From Rhodobacteraceae bacterium EL53 (lineage in GTDB: Bacteria; Pseudomonadota; Alphaproteobacteria; Rhodobacterales; Rhodobacteraceae): DNA of 64,000 nt. This document shows positions 18,501 through 26,253 of the stretch, one piece after another. The stretch is from positions 874,079 through 938,078 of the forward strand of contig OMPR01000013.1 in assembly GCA_900313015.1 (NCBI GenBank), read 5' to 3'. A program made the position numbers and the translations under genes. The notes beneath the pieces are model-generated. The model was not told the origin of the DNA. It saw only the letters and a list, made by a program, of their open reading frames with translations, and made no database searches. Positions within the stretch are counted from its first letter, which is position 1; each line of letters starts with the position of its first letter.

Positions 18501-18821
18501 GGCGAGGCTGAGGACCTGTTGCAACCCATAAGACCAATAGGGCACCCCTCCGATTAGACGGATTAGGATGCCTTTGGCCCCCTCTAGCGTCTGTTCCACA
18601 TAAGTGTCGACAGACAGGGGGTGCTTGAGAGCGGTCAGATTGGCCAACCGCAAGGTGGGCATGTTCCCATCTGGTCCACCACCGCGATGCCAGCCCGCCG
18701 CAAAAGCGCCAAGGTCGCTGTCTGAATAAGACAGCACCACCAGATCCGCCGGGCTTTGACCCAGATCGGTTGGGGTTTCAGATTCTTCTAACCCGTGGCT
18801 TTCGCGAAAGACGACATGCAT
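15528..18821 (-). CDS. cobN: Cobaltochelatase subunit CobN
   Basis: A protein of 1097 aa, the large ATP-dependent cobaltochelatase subunit related to magnesium chelatase H, which inserts Co(II) into hydrogenobyrinate a,c-diamide together with CobS and CobT. Conserved stretches include L-I-R-L-I-G-G-V-P-Y-W-S-Y-G, V-L-V-S-F-Y-R-A-Y-L, the D-A-L-I-H-M-G-A-H-G-T-L-E-W-L-P-G-K core near the middle, and G-L-I-V-D-L-W-G-S-A-T-M-R-T. No cobS or cobT lies in the window, so its partners are elsewhere. It follows cobW by 14 nt and couples to cobG through GTGA. Confidence 0.95.
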   Translation of the reverse strand: MHVVFRESHGLEESETPTDLGQSPADLVVLSYSDSDLGAFAAGWHRGGGPDGNMPTLRLANLTALKHPLSVDTYVEQTLEGAKGILIRLIGGVPYWSYGLQQVLSLAQSKGLALAVLPADGREDTRLDDYSTLPVSTLRRLAHLCDTGGEVAAQAALAQMALATGLYAKPVMGSKSLPECGAWCPDRGVIAPETAFQGDKPRVLVSFYRAYLTAADTAPIAAVIRAFRARGYEAVGLFAPSLKAPKSAKWLAEQVVALSPAAIVNATAFSGKGAKGTSPLDAAGVPVFQVALATSRRKAWAEAERGLSPADLAMHVVLPEVDGRITAGIVSFKEPGKRDPQLEYSRFAHRPEQERIETVVNRVSGWIRLGIKPKAEITPVLVLSTYPGKVWQMAHAVGLDALASAEAALTDLQEKGYKTHADGAFHEELQKKTISWPAAEYSQALATLPPQLRQNLHDVWGDFQNDPAFSQEAFHFNATLRGKAIVALQPERGTPKLREDEYHDLSRTPRHGYVAFYLWLRHAQHADALIHMGAHGTLEWLPGKSVALSNDCWPEALVGDLPVIYPFIVNDPGEAAQAKRRIGAVTLGHIPPALRESGTPDKMVRLETLLDEFSNADGLDPKRRDRLQADIRSEAQAIGLEQDLGLDSATSLAEALTRIDRFVCDIKESQFGDGLHIYGRVPEVVGNFDPTPSADAERTGLLNALAGKRIEAGPSGSPYRGRSDVLPTGRNLFTTDPRSVPTRSAYTQGVKLAEELVRRHLQEEGDYPKGLIVDLWGSATMRTAGEEFAMALHLLGVKPVWDKGSERVSGIEVLPITDLDRPRLDVTLRVSGLFRDVFPTLSALYGRAVRALCARDEAADWNPYAGQSPAARVYGPAPGSYGVGMGELSETFTEEARVAAGQAWLNASSFALEGENIAQDLDGITDRVAKADSFVHLQDLTETDLLLANDYATHEAGFSAAKKVTGGKAQLYHLENTNPDTPRARTLPEEIARVVRARAANPAWIGGMQRHGFRGAAEIAATLDHMASFAHLSGTVAPHLFDLYHDATLGNPEVEEFLKNANPQAFEAMQDKFRALYEAGLWDTRRNSLRAEMEGLL

Positions 18822-18835
18822 TGGTGGTTCAGCCC

Positions 18836-19891
18836 TTACTCGGCAGGTTCAGTGACACCGGCGAGGATATCGCGGATCTTGGCTTCTTGGATGTCATCAT
18901 GTTCTGCGATGACCACGACGCGGCCCAGACGATTTTCCTCGGGCTTCCATTGGCGGTCGAACTGATGACGGACGCGGGCGCCAACGGCTTGAACCAGCAG
19001 GCGCATGGGTTTGCCAGCAACCGCAGCATAGCCTTTGACGCGCAGGATGTTCAGCTCGTTTGCCAGACGTTCGATGCGCGAAACCAGTTCGAGCGGGTCA
19101 GCCAGTTCGGGCAGATCAACAACGATGGATTCAAAATCGTCATGTTCGTGATCGTGGTGACCGTCGTGGTGGCTGGGGCGCGCATCCATGTCGTCTTCGG
19201 CGGCGGCCTCAAGACCCAGAACAACGCGGACGTCCACCACGCCTTCGGCAACTTCGACCACCGGCAGTGGGCGGGGGGCCTCGGCGGCGATGATTTCTTT
19301 GGCTTTGGCGATGCCTTCGGGGCCAGCCAGATCGGGCTTGGTCAGCAGGATAATGTCCGCGCAAGAGATCTGATCCTCGAACACTTCGCTCAAGGGGGTT
19401 TCGTGATCGATGGAGTCATCTGCCAGACGCTGCGCATCGACGGCGGCCACGTTGGGGGCAAAGCGGCCTGCGGCCACAGCTTCGGCATCTGCCAGAGCAA
19501 TCACGCCATCTACGGTGATCTTGGAGCGGATATCGGGCCAGTCAAACGCCTTGAGCAATGGCTTGGGCAGCGCGAGGCCTGAGGTTTCGATCAGAATGTG
19601 CTCGGGGCGTGGGTCCAGCGCCATCAGAGCCTCGATGGTGGGGATGAAATCGTCGGCCACGGTGCAGCAGATGCAGCCATTTGCCAATTCCAGAATGTTT
19701 TCTGCAGGGCAGTCAGGGATAGCGCAGGATTTTAGGATTTCACCATCCACACCCACATCGCCAAACTCATTGACGATCACAGCAAGACGTTTGCCCTGTG
19801 GGTTCTGCATCAGGTTGCGGACAAGCGTTGTTTTGCCCGAGCCAAGAAAGCCGGTGATGACGGTAACGGGAAGTTTTGACAGATCAGACAT
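18836..19891 (-). CDS. cobW: CobW-type metallochaperone GTPase
   Basis: A protein of 351 aa of the COG0523 GTPase group. It has a P-loop at residues 14-21 (GFLGSGKT), the metal-binding C-x-C-C motif at 73-76 (G-C-I-C-C-T), the guanine motif T-K-P-D near 184-187, a His/Asp-rich segment at 241-252 and a CobW C-terminal domain. CobW is thought to deliver cobalt to the CobNST chelatase. The ATG at 19891 gives a normal start (M-S-D-L-S-K-L-P-V-T-V-I-T); the frame extends to 19960, but the extension overlaps the preceding gene. It starts two bases after the DUF1636 stop. Confidence 0.93.
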   Translation of the reverse strand: MSDLSKLPVTVITGFLGSGKTTLVRNLMQNPQGKRLAVIVNEFGDVGVDGEILKSCAIPDCPAENILELANGCICCTVADDFIPTIEALMALDPRPEHILIETSGLALPKPLLKAFDWPDIRSKITVDGVIALADAEAVAAGRFAPNVAAVDAQRLADDSIDHETPLSEVFEDQISCADIILLTKPDLAGPEGIAKAKEIIAAEAPRPLPVVEVAEGVVDVRVVLGLEAAAEDDMDARPSHHDGHHDHEHDDFESIVVDLPELADPLELVSRIERLANELNILRVKGYAAVAGKPMRLLVQAVGARVRHQFDRQWKPEENRLGRVVVIAEHDDIQEAKIRDILAGVTEPAE

Positions 19892-19893
19892 GT

Positions 19894-20277
19894 TCAGGCT
19901 CCTAGCGGGGGAATGCGGGCGGCGCAGTTTTTGCGGAAATGGACAGGGCGTTCGCGCCATGGAACGATACCGTTCTCGGTGGCGTGATATTTTGTAGCCC
20001 CTTCAACGATGACATCGACGTCATCGTTCTCGTTCAGGTTCTCATAGACAAAGGTCCAGCGCGCGGGACCGCCGCGCAGCACGACAGAACATCCCTGATC
20101 ACAGTTGGACAGGCATTCGACAGCTTTCAGCTGAACGCCATCGGGCAATCCGGCCTCGGCCAGAGCCGCATGCAGCAGGGCGCCGGGGCGCTGGCTGTCG
20201 TCCTCGATTGGCAAGCCGCGTCGGCAAGTGGTGCATACCAGCAGTTCCACTGGTGTTTGATCGGTCACGTCTCTCAT
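19894..20277 (-). CDS. DUF1636 Cys-rich protein heading the riboswitch-controlled cob operon
   Basis: A protein of 127 aa with Cys15/Cys18 (CTTC) and a second cluster Cys55/Cys59/Cys63 (C-L-S-N-C-D-Q-G-C), the full DUF1636 set that resembles a thioredoxin-like 2Fe-2S site. The family often sits with cobW and cobN; a role in cobalt or iron-sulfur supply is inferred. It is the first gene after the second cobalamin riboswitch. The ATG at 20277 directly abuts an AGGGGG ribosome site with no spacing. The in-frame GTG at 20268 has a 9-nt spacing and may be the true start, giving 124 aa. It is a paralogue of 4277-4633. Confidence 0.82.
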   Translation of the reverse strand: MRDVTDQTPVELLVCTTCRRGLPIEDDSQRPGALLHAALAEAGLPDGVQLKAVECLSNCDQGCSVVLRGGPARWTFVYENLNENDDVDVIVEGATKYHATENGIVPWRERPVHFRKNCAARIPPLGA

Positions 20278-20357
20278 CCCCCTACGGGTTGGGGAACGGG
20301 GTATGCGCGGGCCATAAGCCCGTCACCGGAACACCCCGTCCGGTTTGGTCTTCGGGT

Positions 20358-20540
20358 GTTGGCAGGTCTCCCGGCTTGCGGATGTCAGAAGGCGGATCCT
20401 TCTGTCGGGTGTCCCGCCTTCCCGGCCTGATGGCCAGTGGCTTGGGCTCCCTCTCCGGTCACGGTCGCGGGGGCGGCTGTGTTTCACAAGAGGGTTCTTG
20501 CTGACACATTCCCTTTTCATCTGTTTTCACAGACACCAAC
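20358..20540 (-). promoter_or_regulatory. Cobalamin (AdoCbl) riboswitch upstream of the cob operon
   Basis: On the minus strand, P1 pairs GTTGG with CCAAC (plus-strand ends 20536-20540 and 20358-20362). It contains the GAAAAGGGAA segment, the core ACAGCCGCCCCCGCGACCGTGA region, the B12 box A-G-C-C-A-C-T-G-G-C-C followed by GGGAAGGCGGG, and the 3' signature GGGAGACCTGCC. Downstream, ACCGGA/TCCGGT and GGGC/GCCC hairpins (about 20290-20340) may form the expression platform. The length (183 nt) is almost identical to the cbtBA switch. Confidence 0.93.
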
Positions 20541-20547
20541 GGATGGG

Positions 20548-20576
20548 ACATGCGGCATGGGCACCGGCCTTGTCAA
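20548..20576 (-). promoter_or_regulatory. Candidate promoter for the cob operon riboswitch transcript
   Basis: On the minus strand, a consensus TTGACA (plus 20571-20576) is followed after 17 nt by GCATGT (plus 20548-20553). Transcription would start close to the aptamer 5' end at 20540. The -10 element is weak, and the start has not been mapped. Confidence 0.4.
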
Positions 20577-20627
20577 GCATGGGGCGACATGGTTCACAGG
20601 CCAAGGCTGAAAAGCGACCCGACGCGA

Positions 20628-21512
20628 TCATCCAACGGCATTTGTACTAAGCCGGTCTCGCAACCAAGCGGTAAACACCTGTGCCGAAGCAGGACGCGCG
20701 GCAGTGTCATCGGGATAGATCAGGTAATGCGACTGCCCGAAGGGAATCGCCGGCCCGGCAATTTGCAGTGGCAGACCCTGAGAGATGGCGTTCTGGGCAA
20801 AACGACTTAGGACCGTTGCATAGCCTGCGTCACCCATGACCATTTGCAGGGCAGCCACCGTGGTGTCGACCGAATGGAGTGGGGGGGTGTCTTGCGGAGC
20901 TAGGGCGTGTGCCTCGAAGTAGCGCGCCCAATTGTCCTCGTACCCAAGGATGTGGATCAAGGGTGCAGTTCGCAATTGGTTCAAAGTGGGCAGGGGGCTG
21001 TTAGCCCGGCAAACCGGAACGATGGTTTCATCACAAAGCTTTTCGACCCGCACACCGGGCCAATCGCCATACCCAAGGCGGATTTCGACATCAACGTCCT
21101 CGGGTCCTGTGCTGTCCGCCCAGATGTTGGATACCAATCGCACGGGAATATCGGGGTAGGCGGCTGAAAAAGCGGGGAGTTCCGCGGCGATCCAATAGGT
21201 GGCCGAGGAAATCGCCGCCCGAATGGTTAGTGTTTGCCGGGTTGCGGGTCCAAACAGAGCATTGGTGCTGAGCGTGATATCAGCAAGCGCCCGCCGAACT
21301 GTCAGCGCATAGGATTGACCCAATTCTGTCAGTGTCAGGCGTCGGGCCGCACGGGTGAACAGTTTTGCCCCCAGATCCGACTCGAGAGAGCGGATATGCA
21401 GGGACACAGCGGTTTGGGTCAGGCCCAATTCGCGGCCCGTTTCGGTGAAATTCAAATGTCGGGCGGCAGCTTCGAAGCTGCGCAACCAAATTGGATTGGG
21501 GAGGTTTTCCAT
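20628..21512 (-). CDS. LysR-family regulator (GcvA-like)
   Basis: A protein of 294 aa. The N-terminal winged helix-turn-helix (residues about 8-66: F-E-A-A-A-R-H-L-N-F-T-E-T-G-R-E-L-G-L-T-Q-T-A-V-S-L-H-I-R-S-L-E) is followed by a type 2 periplasmic-binding-like effector domain. The phrase F-E-A-A-A-R-H-L-N-F-T and the D-V-E-I-R-L-G-Y-G-D-W segment place it close to GcvA-type regulators. It is divergent from the dehydrogenase gene at 21635, 122 nt away, the usual arrangement of a LysR regulator and its target. The target assignment is inference. Confidence 0.88.
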   Translation of the reverse strand: MENLPNPIWLRSFEAAARHLNFTETGRELGLTQTAVSLHIRSLESDLGAKLFTRAARRLTLTELGQSYALTVRRALADITLSTNALFGPATRQTLTIRAAISSATYWIAAELPAFSAAYPDIPVRLVSNIWADSTGPEDVDVEIRLGYGDWPGVRVEKLCDETIVPVCRANSPLPTLNQLRTAPLIHILGYEDNWARYFEAHALAPQDTPPLHSVDTTVAALQMVMGDAGYATVLSRFAQNAISQGLPLQIAGPAIPFGQSHYLIYPDDTAARPASAQVFTAWLRDRLSTNAVG

Positions 21513-21634
21513 ATATCACCAAAAATATTTAGGCGTTGCAGCGTTTATTATTCGTTTCTCTTGGGGGTTGTCACGCGAAATACTCACCCTCAGAATCGTA
21601 TATGCGGGCATGCGTCCGTCAGGGAGGAGAGAAC

Positions 21635-22600
21635 ATGAAAGTTGGTTTTATCGGTCTGGGCAATGTCGGGCATAAACTGTCAGGATCATTGCTGCGCAAT
21701 GGCGTGGATCTGACTGTCTATGACCTGAACCCGGATCTGGTGCAGGCGTTTGTGGAAAAGGGCGCCAAGGCGGGGGAAAACCCGGCCCAACTGATGCGGG
21801 ATTGTGATGCGCTCATTACCTGCCTGCCGTCACCTGCGGCATCGGATGCAGTGATGCAGGAAATGTTGCCCGAGGTGACGACGGGCAAGATCTGGATGGA
21901 GATGTCCACCACGGATGAAGCCGAAGCCAAGCGTCTTGGCGCGATGGTGATCGATCGTGGCGGTGCGGCTGTGGATTGTCCGGTTTCTGGTGGATGTCAT
22001 CGTGCGGATACGGGCAACATCGCAATTTTCGCGGGCTGTGACCGCGCCACGTTTGAACGTATCCTGCCGTTCCTGACCACCATGGGGCGACGTATTCTGC
22101 ACACAGGCGAATTGGGATCAGCTTCGGTTCTGAAGGTGTTGACCAACTATCTGGCCACCGTGCATCTGGTTGCCAATGCCGAGGCGCTGGTAACGGCGGC
22201 CGCTGCGGGGATGGATTTGAACACCACTTATGAGGCGATCAAGATCAGTTCGGGCAATTCGTTTTCTCACGTCACCGAAAGTCAGGTTATTCTGAATGGG
22301 TCACGCGATATTTCGTTCACCATGGATCTGGTGAAAAAGGATGTGGGCCTGTTTCAGGAAATTGCTGAGCGGTCCAATGTCCCGCTTGAGGTTAGCCCGT
22401 TGATCGTCAAGATTTTCGAGGATGGCATTGCCAGATACGGTGATCGCGAACTGTCGCCAAACATTATTCGTCGTCTCGAAGATGCGACGGGTCAGTCCAT
22501 TCTGGCCCCCGGTTTTCCACCCGAAATGCTGGATGACGAGCCGGAAGAGCCCGGTTACGAGGTCATTCCGCAGGGCAAAGAGCTAAAGGCCGCTGAGTAA
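21635..22600 (+). CDS. NAD(P)-dependent beta-hydroxyacid dehydrogenase
   Basis: A protein of 321 aa of the 3-hydroxyisobutyrate dehydrogenase / tartronate semialdehyde reductase family. The Rossmann loop V-G-F-I-G-L-G-N-V-G is at residue 3, the substrate motif D-C-P-V-S-G-G at about 115, and the catalytic Lys in G-S-A-S-V-L-K-V-L-T-N-Y. The C-terminal D-V-G-L-F-Q-E-I-A region is typical. The substrate is not predictable. The ATG at 21635 has a GGAGGAG ribosome site; the frame open from 21536 has none. It is divergent from the LysR gene. Its stop codon directly abuts the stop codon of the V/A-ATPase A subunit on the other strand, with no base between. Confidence 0.88.
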   Translation: MKVGFIGLGNVGHKLSGSLLRNGVDLTVYDLNPDLVQAFVEKGAKAGENPAQLMRDCDALITCLPSPAASDAVMQEMLPEVTTGKIWMEMSTTDEAEAKRLGAMVIDRGGAAVDCPVSGGCHRADTGNIAIFAGCDRATFERILPFLTTMGRRILHTGELGSASVLKVLTNYLATVHLVANAEALVTAAAAGMDLNTTYEAIKISSGNSFSHVTESQVILNGSRDISFTMDLVKKDVGLFQEIAERSNVPLEVSPLIVKIFEDGIARYGDRELSPNIIRRLEDATGQSILAPGFPPEMLDDEPEEPGYEVIPQGKELKAAE

Positions 22601-24442
22601 TCAAAGCCCGAGCTTTTCACGGGAAAGCGCCCGGATCGCCTCAATCGTTGAGGTGTATTCGGGCGTGTTTTCAGCGGCATAGTGGAAGTTCTTGACCAAG
22701 CCAGTCAGCTGGGTGAAGACCTGTCTTGCTTCGGATTTATCCGCAAAATCGGCCTGTGATGTCACCACGTCATACATCATCTGGAATGTGAGGATTTGGC
22801 GTGGCATCGGCACGATGGCGTCAACGACATCAAATGCATCCTGCTGTAGATAGATCATATCCACAAACAGCGCTTTTTGCTGGGTCACGAAATCTTCGAT
22901 TGTGACACCTTCTTCGCCGGTGACTTGCATCATCTGGGTGATTTGCTCGCCGCGATCCAATAGGGTAAGAAGTTCGCGCACCTTGGCGGTCCAGCCGCGC
23001 TGGGCGTTGTCTTCGTACCAATCGGACAGTTGATCAAGATAGCGGGACCAACTGAGCAACGGATCCACGGCTGGATAGAACCGTTTGTACGCCCGTTCCG
23101 ATGACAACCCGAGAAAGCATTTCACCGTTGAAAGCGTTGATTGTGTCACGGGCTCATCAAAATTGCCCCCAGCGGGGGAGACGGTGCCAATCATCGTCAG
23201 GCTGCCGGTATCGCCGTCATTGGTTTTGATCACGCCAGAGCGTTCGTAGAGCCCCTTGATCGAGCTTTCGAGATAGGCGGGAAATCCTTCTTCGCTCGGG
23301 ATTTCTTCGAGCTTGCCAGAGGTTTCGCGCATTGCCTGCGCCCATCGCGATGTGCTGTCGGCGATCAACAACACATTAAGACCCATCTGGCGGTAATACT
23401 CGCCCAAGGTGATGCCGGTAAAGATTGACGCCTCACGCGCCGCGACGGGCATTGATGAGGTGTTGCAGATGATAATCGTGCGATCCATCAGGCTGCCACC
23501 CGAGGTGGGGTCGGTCATGTTGGGGAATTCGTTGATGGTTTCAACCACTTCACCTGCGCGTTCCCCGCAGGCGACGACGACAACCACATCCACCTGTGCA
23601 TTGCGTGCTATCAGGTTCTGCAAGACGGTTTTGCCAGCGCCAAAGGGACCGGGGATGCATGCCGTGCCGCCGCGCGCGATGGGAAAGAAGGTATCGATCA
23701 AGCGTTGCGAGGTCAGGACAGGTTCTGTTGGGTACAGGCGCTGCGAAAGATCTCGTTTCAGGATTCCTTCGGATAGCGGGCGACGTACGGGCCATTTCTG
23801 GATCAAGGATACTGTGTGTTCCGCCCCAGCCTCATCCGCCAACCTGACGACGGTATCCTCTAGGCGCGCCGCGCCTGATTGCACCCAAATTACCGCATAG
23901 GTTCCGGTCCAGTTGAAGGGGACCATAATTTTGTGATTGAAACGACCCTCTGGTACCGTGCCGAGGGTGTCGCCCGCAACGACTGTGTCACCGATCTTGG
24001 CGATGGGCGTGAATGACCATTTCTTTTCTGTATCCAAAGCCGGGACATCAGCGCCACGGGGCAGAAAGGTGCCAAAGGTTTCGGCGATTTTGGGCAGGGG
24101 CGATTGCAGGCCATCAAATACTTGTCCCAACAGACCCGGGCCCAGTTCGACAGACAGCAGTAAGCCGGTTTGTTCCACCGGATCACCAACGGCAACGCCA
24201 ACCGTGCTTTCGTAGACTTGCACATCCGCCTCGTCCCCGCGCACGCGCAGGACTTCGGCTTTGAGCCGCTCTTGCCGCCCATCTGGCCCAATCAACGACG
24301 GCAGGATATAGACAACCTCGTTCTTGACCAACTGGCCGGGGATTCCTTGTGCATCTGGCAAGGTTTGGATTTTCAGCAGATCCTCTTGAACCGCAACGAC
24401 ACGCGCAGTTGCTGTTTGAGCGATCGGGGTAGGGGCAGTCAT
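22601..24442 (-). CDS. atpA: V/A-type ATPase catalytic subunit A
   Basis: A protein of 613 aa, the ATP-hydrolysing/synthesising subunit of a V/A-type rotary ATPase. The P-loop GPFGAGKT is at residues 265-272 and is followed by V-V-V-V-A-C-G-E-R-A-G-E-V and L-L-I-A-D-S-T-S-R-W-A-Q-A. The non-homologous insertion (about residues 120-200) that separates A subunits from F-type beta is present (F-N-H-K-I-M-V-P-F-N-W-T-G). It is the last gene of the operon, whereas A and B usually lie side by side; here five genes separate them. The ATG overlaps the DUF2764-like gene by ATGA. Confidence 0.95.
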   Translation of the reverse strand: MTAPTPIAQTATARVVAVQEDLLKIQTLPDAQGIPGQLVKNEVVYILPSLIGPDGRQERLKAEVLRVRGDEADVQVYESTVGVAVGDPVEQTGLLLSVELGPGLLGQVFDGLQSPLPKIAETFGTFLPRGADVPALDTEKKWSFTPIAKIGDTVVAGDTLGTVPEGRFNHKIMVPFNWTGTYAVIWVQSGAARLEDTVVRLADEAGAEHTVSLIQKWPVRRPLSEGILKRDLSQRLYPTEPVLTSQRLIDTFFPIARGGTACIPGPFGAGKTVLQNLIARNAQVDVVVVVACGERAGEVVETINEFPNMTDPTSGGSLMDRTIIICNTSSMPVAAREASIFTGITLGEYYRQMGLNVLLIADSTSRWAQAMRETSGKLEEIPSEEGFPAYLESSIKGLYERSGVIKTNDGDTGSLTMIGTVSPAGGNFDEPVTQSTLSTVKCFLGLSSERAYKRFYPAVDPLLSWSRYLDQLSDWYEDNAQRGWTAKVRELLTLLDRGEQITQMMQVTGEEGVTIEDFVTQQKALFVDMIYLQQDAFDVVDAIVPMPRQILTFQMMYDVVTSQADFADKSEARQVFTQLTGLVKNFHYAAENTPEYTSTIEAIRALSREKLGL

Positions 24443-25131
24443 GGATGAGTTCCCTCAAGATTGATGTCACCAAAGGCGGCCATTGCTTGCTGTGACAACA
24501 CTTCAAATCGCTCGGCAGCAGCTTCGGCGTTACTGTGGGCCCAGCGGTCAAAAATGTTCCAGGTCAGCACATAGATAGCGACCGCTTCGAAATCGAAATG
24601 ATGCCGCGCACCGTATCGTTTCAATTGGCGGTGACTGGTGTCGAGTAGGTGGCGTTCCAATCCCAAGGGATCGTTTTGTTCCAAGAGGTGACGGGCCTGT
24701 TTCAGCCACGGCAAAGGCGCATCCAATCCAAATGTTGGCTCGGACCAATGGGCCGGGATATGGCGAGTCCAGCGGCCAAACCCAAAGGGGGCTATTGGCG
24801 CTGGCTCCCCCCGATGACGTAAACGCAGGGCAGCGACGGCGCTGCGCAGTTCCATTCGGTCCATAAACAGGCGGCGCAGAGTGGAGTGTGGGATCAGGGG
24901 GAGCGCCTGTTTGGCGCGATCTACAGCTTGGGCTTCGGTGATCTCGATGTCGTATTCCTGCCAACTTAGCACGTGTTCGAGAATGTGGAGGACCTTGGCA
25001 TCTTCCGGAGACAGGGCCCGCAGTCGCTTGTTTAAGCGCAACCGCGACAGAGGGGGTAATCGGTCAACGAACAAGCGTTCGGATCGGGGCAGGCTGCACA
25101 TAAGCGCTGTATAGCTGTCCTGAGTGCTCAT
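24439..25131 (-). CDS. DUF2764-like protein of the V/A-ATPase operon (possible subunit C substitute)
   Basis: A protein of 230 aa, soluble and largely helical. It has M-C-S-L-P-R near the start, then R-L-P-P-L-S-R-L-R-L-N-K-R-L-R-A-L-S-P-E-D-A-K-V, a pattern like the DUF2764 proteins that lie between the E and A genes in other bacterial V/A-ATPase operons, where they are thought to replace subunit C. Here too it lies between E and A. The family assignment rests on position and a short N-terminal pattern, so it is tentative. It starts one base after the E stop and couples to A by ATGA. Confidence 0.55.
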   Translation of the reverse strand: MSTQDSYTALMCSLPRSERLFVDRLPPLSRLRLNKRLRALSPEDAKVLHILEHVLSWQEYDIEITEAQAVDRAKQALPLIPHSTLRRLFMDRMELRSAVAALRLRHRGEPAPIAPFGFGRWTRHIPAHWSEPTFGLDAPLPWLKQARHLLEQNDPLGLERHLLDTSHRQLKRYGARHHFDFEAVAIYVLTWNIFDRWAHSNAEAAAERFEVLSQQAMAAFGDINLEGTHP

Positions 25132-25132
25132 T

Positions 25133-25810
25133 TTAGCGGATCACACCCTCAAGCACGGCACGGAAGCGAGGTTGTAGGTGTTCCATCAACAAGGACGCAA
25201 CGGCGCGGTCCGTGAGATCCAGCACAACGCCTTGGTCTTCGGCGCGGACCCGAATGCCGTGGTCGATATCATCGGTTGCATGCAGGGTTACATCGTGGCG
25301 AAGCATCTCGGCGGTCAGACCTAGAACGTATTTGGTCAAGGCCCCGGATTGGAGCGCGTCAGCGTCTTGTCGAATGTCATCTGGGGTTGCGACCTTGGCT
25401 GGCAATATAACCCCGGTTTTACCAGATAGGTTTGACTGCGCTGCGGTTGCGCCAACGATCTCGAGGATCATCTGTTTTAGCAGATCAGGGTTTGTCATTT
25501 CCTTGGACACAAGGCGTTGCACGTCTTGGGCAAACTGCTCGGTCAGACCGGCCTTCATGGTGAGAACTGCGTCGCGCATTGCTGTGTCCAATGCCTGTTC
25601 GCCCGCAGCGCGATGGGTTTCGGCCTCGGATCGGGCGGTTTTGGCCAATGCATCGGCATCGCGTTTTGCGTCTTCGACGATCTGGGTTGCTTCGGCCTTG
25701 GCTTCGGCCCGAATGCGATCTGCATCCGCCTGTCCGGCGGCAACACCATCGTTACGCAATTTGTCGATCAGGGCATCAACACCCTGTGAAATCATGCCCT
25801 CTTGTTTCAT
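25133..25810 (-). CDS. atpE: V/A-type ATPase subunit E (peripheral stalk)
   Basis: A protein of 225 aa. Residues about 10-100 form a long Ala/Glu/Lys/Asp-rich helix (A-D-R-I-R-A-E-A-K-A-E-A-T-Q-I-V-E-D-A-K-R-D-A), the coiled-coil half of the peripheral stalk. The C-terminal globular domain has G-I-R-V-R-A-E-D-Q-G-V-V-L-D-L-T and ends M-E-H-L-Q-P-R-F-R-A-V-L-E-G, as in subunit E. No separate G/H partner subunit is recognisable. The start codon shares one base with the K stop (TGATG). Confidence 0.85.
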   Translation of the reverse strand: MKQEGMISQGVDALIDKLRNDGVAAGQADADRIRAEAKAEATQIVEDAKRDADALAKTARSEAETHRAAGEQALDTAMRDAVLTMKAGLTEQFAQDVQRLVSKEMTNPDLLKQMILEIVGATAAQSNLSGKTGVILPAKVATPDDIRQDADALQSGALTKYVLGLTAEMLRHDVTLHATDDIDHGIRVRAEDQGVVLDLTDRAVASLLMEHLQPRFRAVLEGVIR

Positions 25811-26253
25811 CAGCTAATCCCCGCACTGATCACCAATGCAAAAACAAAGGCAAAGACGCCGAACCCTTCGATGATGGCGGCCGGAGCCAGTGCCAATCCA
25901 AAGATCTCGGGCTTTTCTTTCGCTGCATTGATGGCACTGGCGCAGGCACGGCCCTGTGAAATGCCACAATAGAGCAGCGCGATTCCCGCCAAGATACCAA
26001 TGCCAAACAACCCGCCGGCGTTTTCTGGTGTGACCTCGCGGTTGAGGGTGAACATGATGACGATGCCATAAATCACAAAGGTCGACGGAAACGCCGAGAT
26101 GCCGACAAATCGGCCATAGCCGCTGTCGACTTCGGTCATTGCGCCGATGCTGGCCTGACCTGCGATCGAACAGCCAATGGCGCTGGCGACAGTGCCCAGG
26201 GCCATCGGTGCGTAAATCCCCAGCCATCCCAGGGCGAGTACCAATTCATTCAT
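25810..26253 (-). CDS. atpK: V/A-type ATPase proteolipid subunit K
   Basis: A protein of 147 aa with four membrane helices arranged as two hairpins (about residues 8-35, 45-70, 80-103, 118-145). The second hairpin carries a Glu in L-A-P-A-A-I-I-E-G-F-G-V-F-A-F, the likely ion-binding carboxylate. The first hairpin has F-P-S-T-F-V-I-Y-G at the matching place and no carboxylate. This one-carboxylate-per-two-hairpins form is typical of V-type rings. Na+ or H+ use cannot be decided. The ATG at 26253 overlaps the subunit I stop (ATGA); upstream open frame to 26595 is shadow sequence. Confidence 0.88.
   Translation of the reverse strand: MNELVLALGWLGIYAPMALGTVASAIGCSIAGQASIGAMTEVDSGYGRFVGISAFPSTFVIYGIVIMFTLNREVTPENAGGLFGIGILAGIALLYCGISQGRACASAINAAKEKPEIFGLALAPAAIIEGFGVFAFVFALVISAGIS

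Noticed and set aside
18770-19582. 270-codon plus-strand open frame antisense to cobW
   Set aside because: Long frame is a by-product of cobW codon use; no ribosome site, and the product has no recognisable domain.
21513-21634. LysR operator (T-N11-A) in the divergent LysR/dehydrogenase gap
   Set aside because: AT-rich near-matches exist, but none stands out enough to call.
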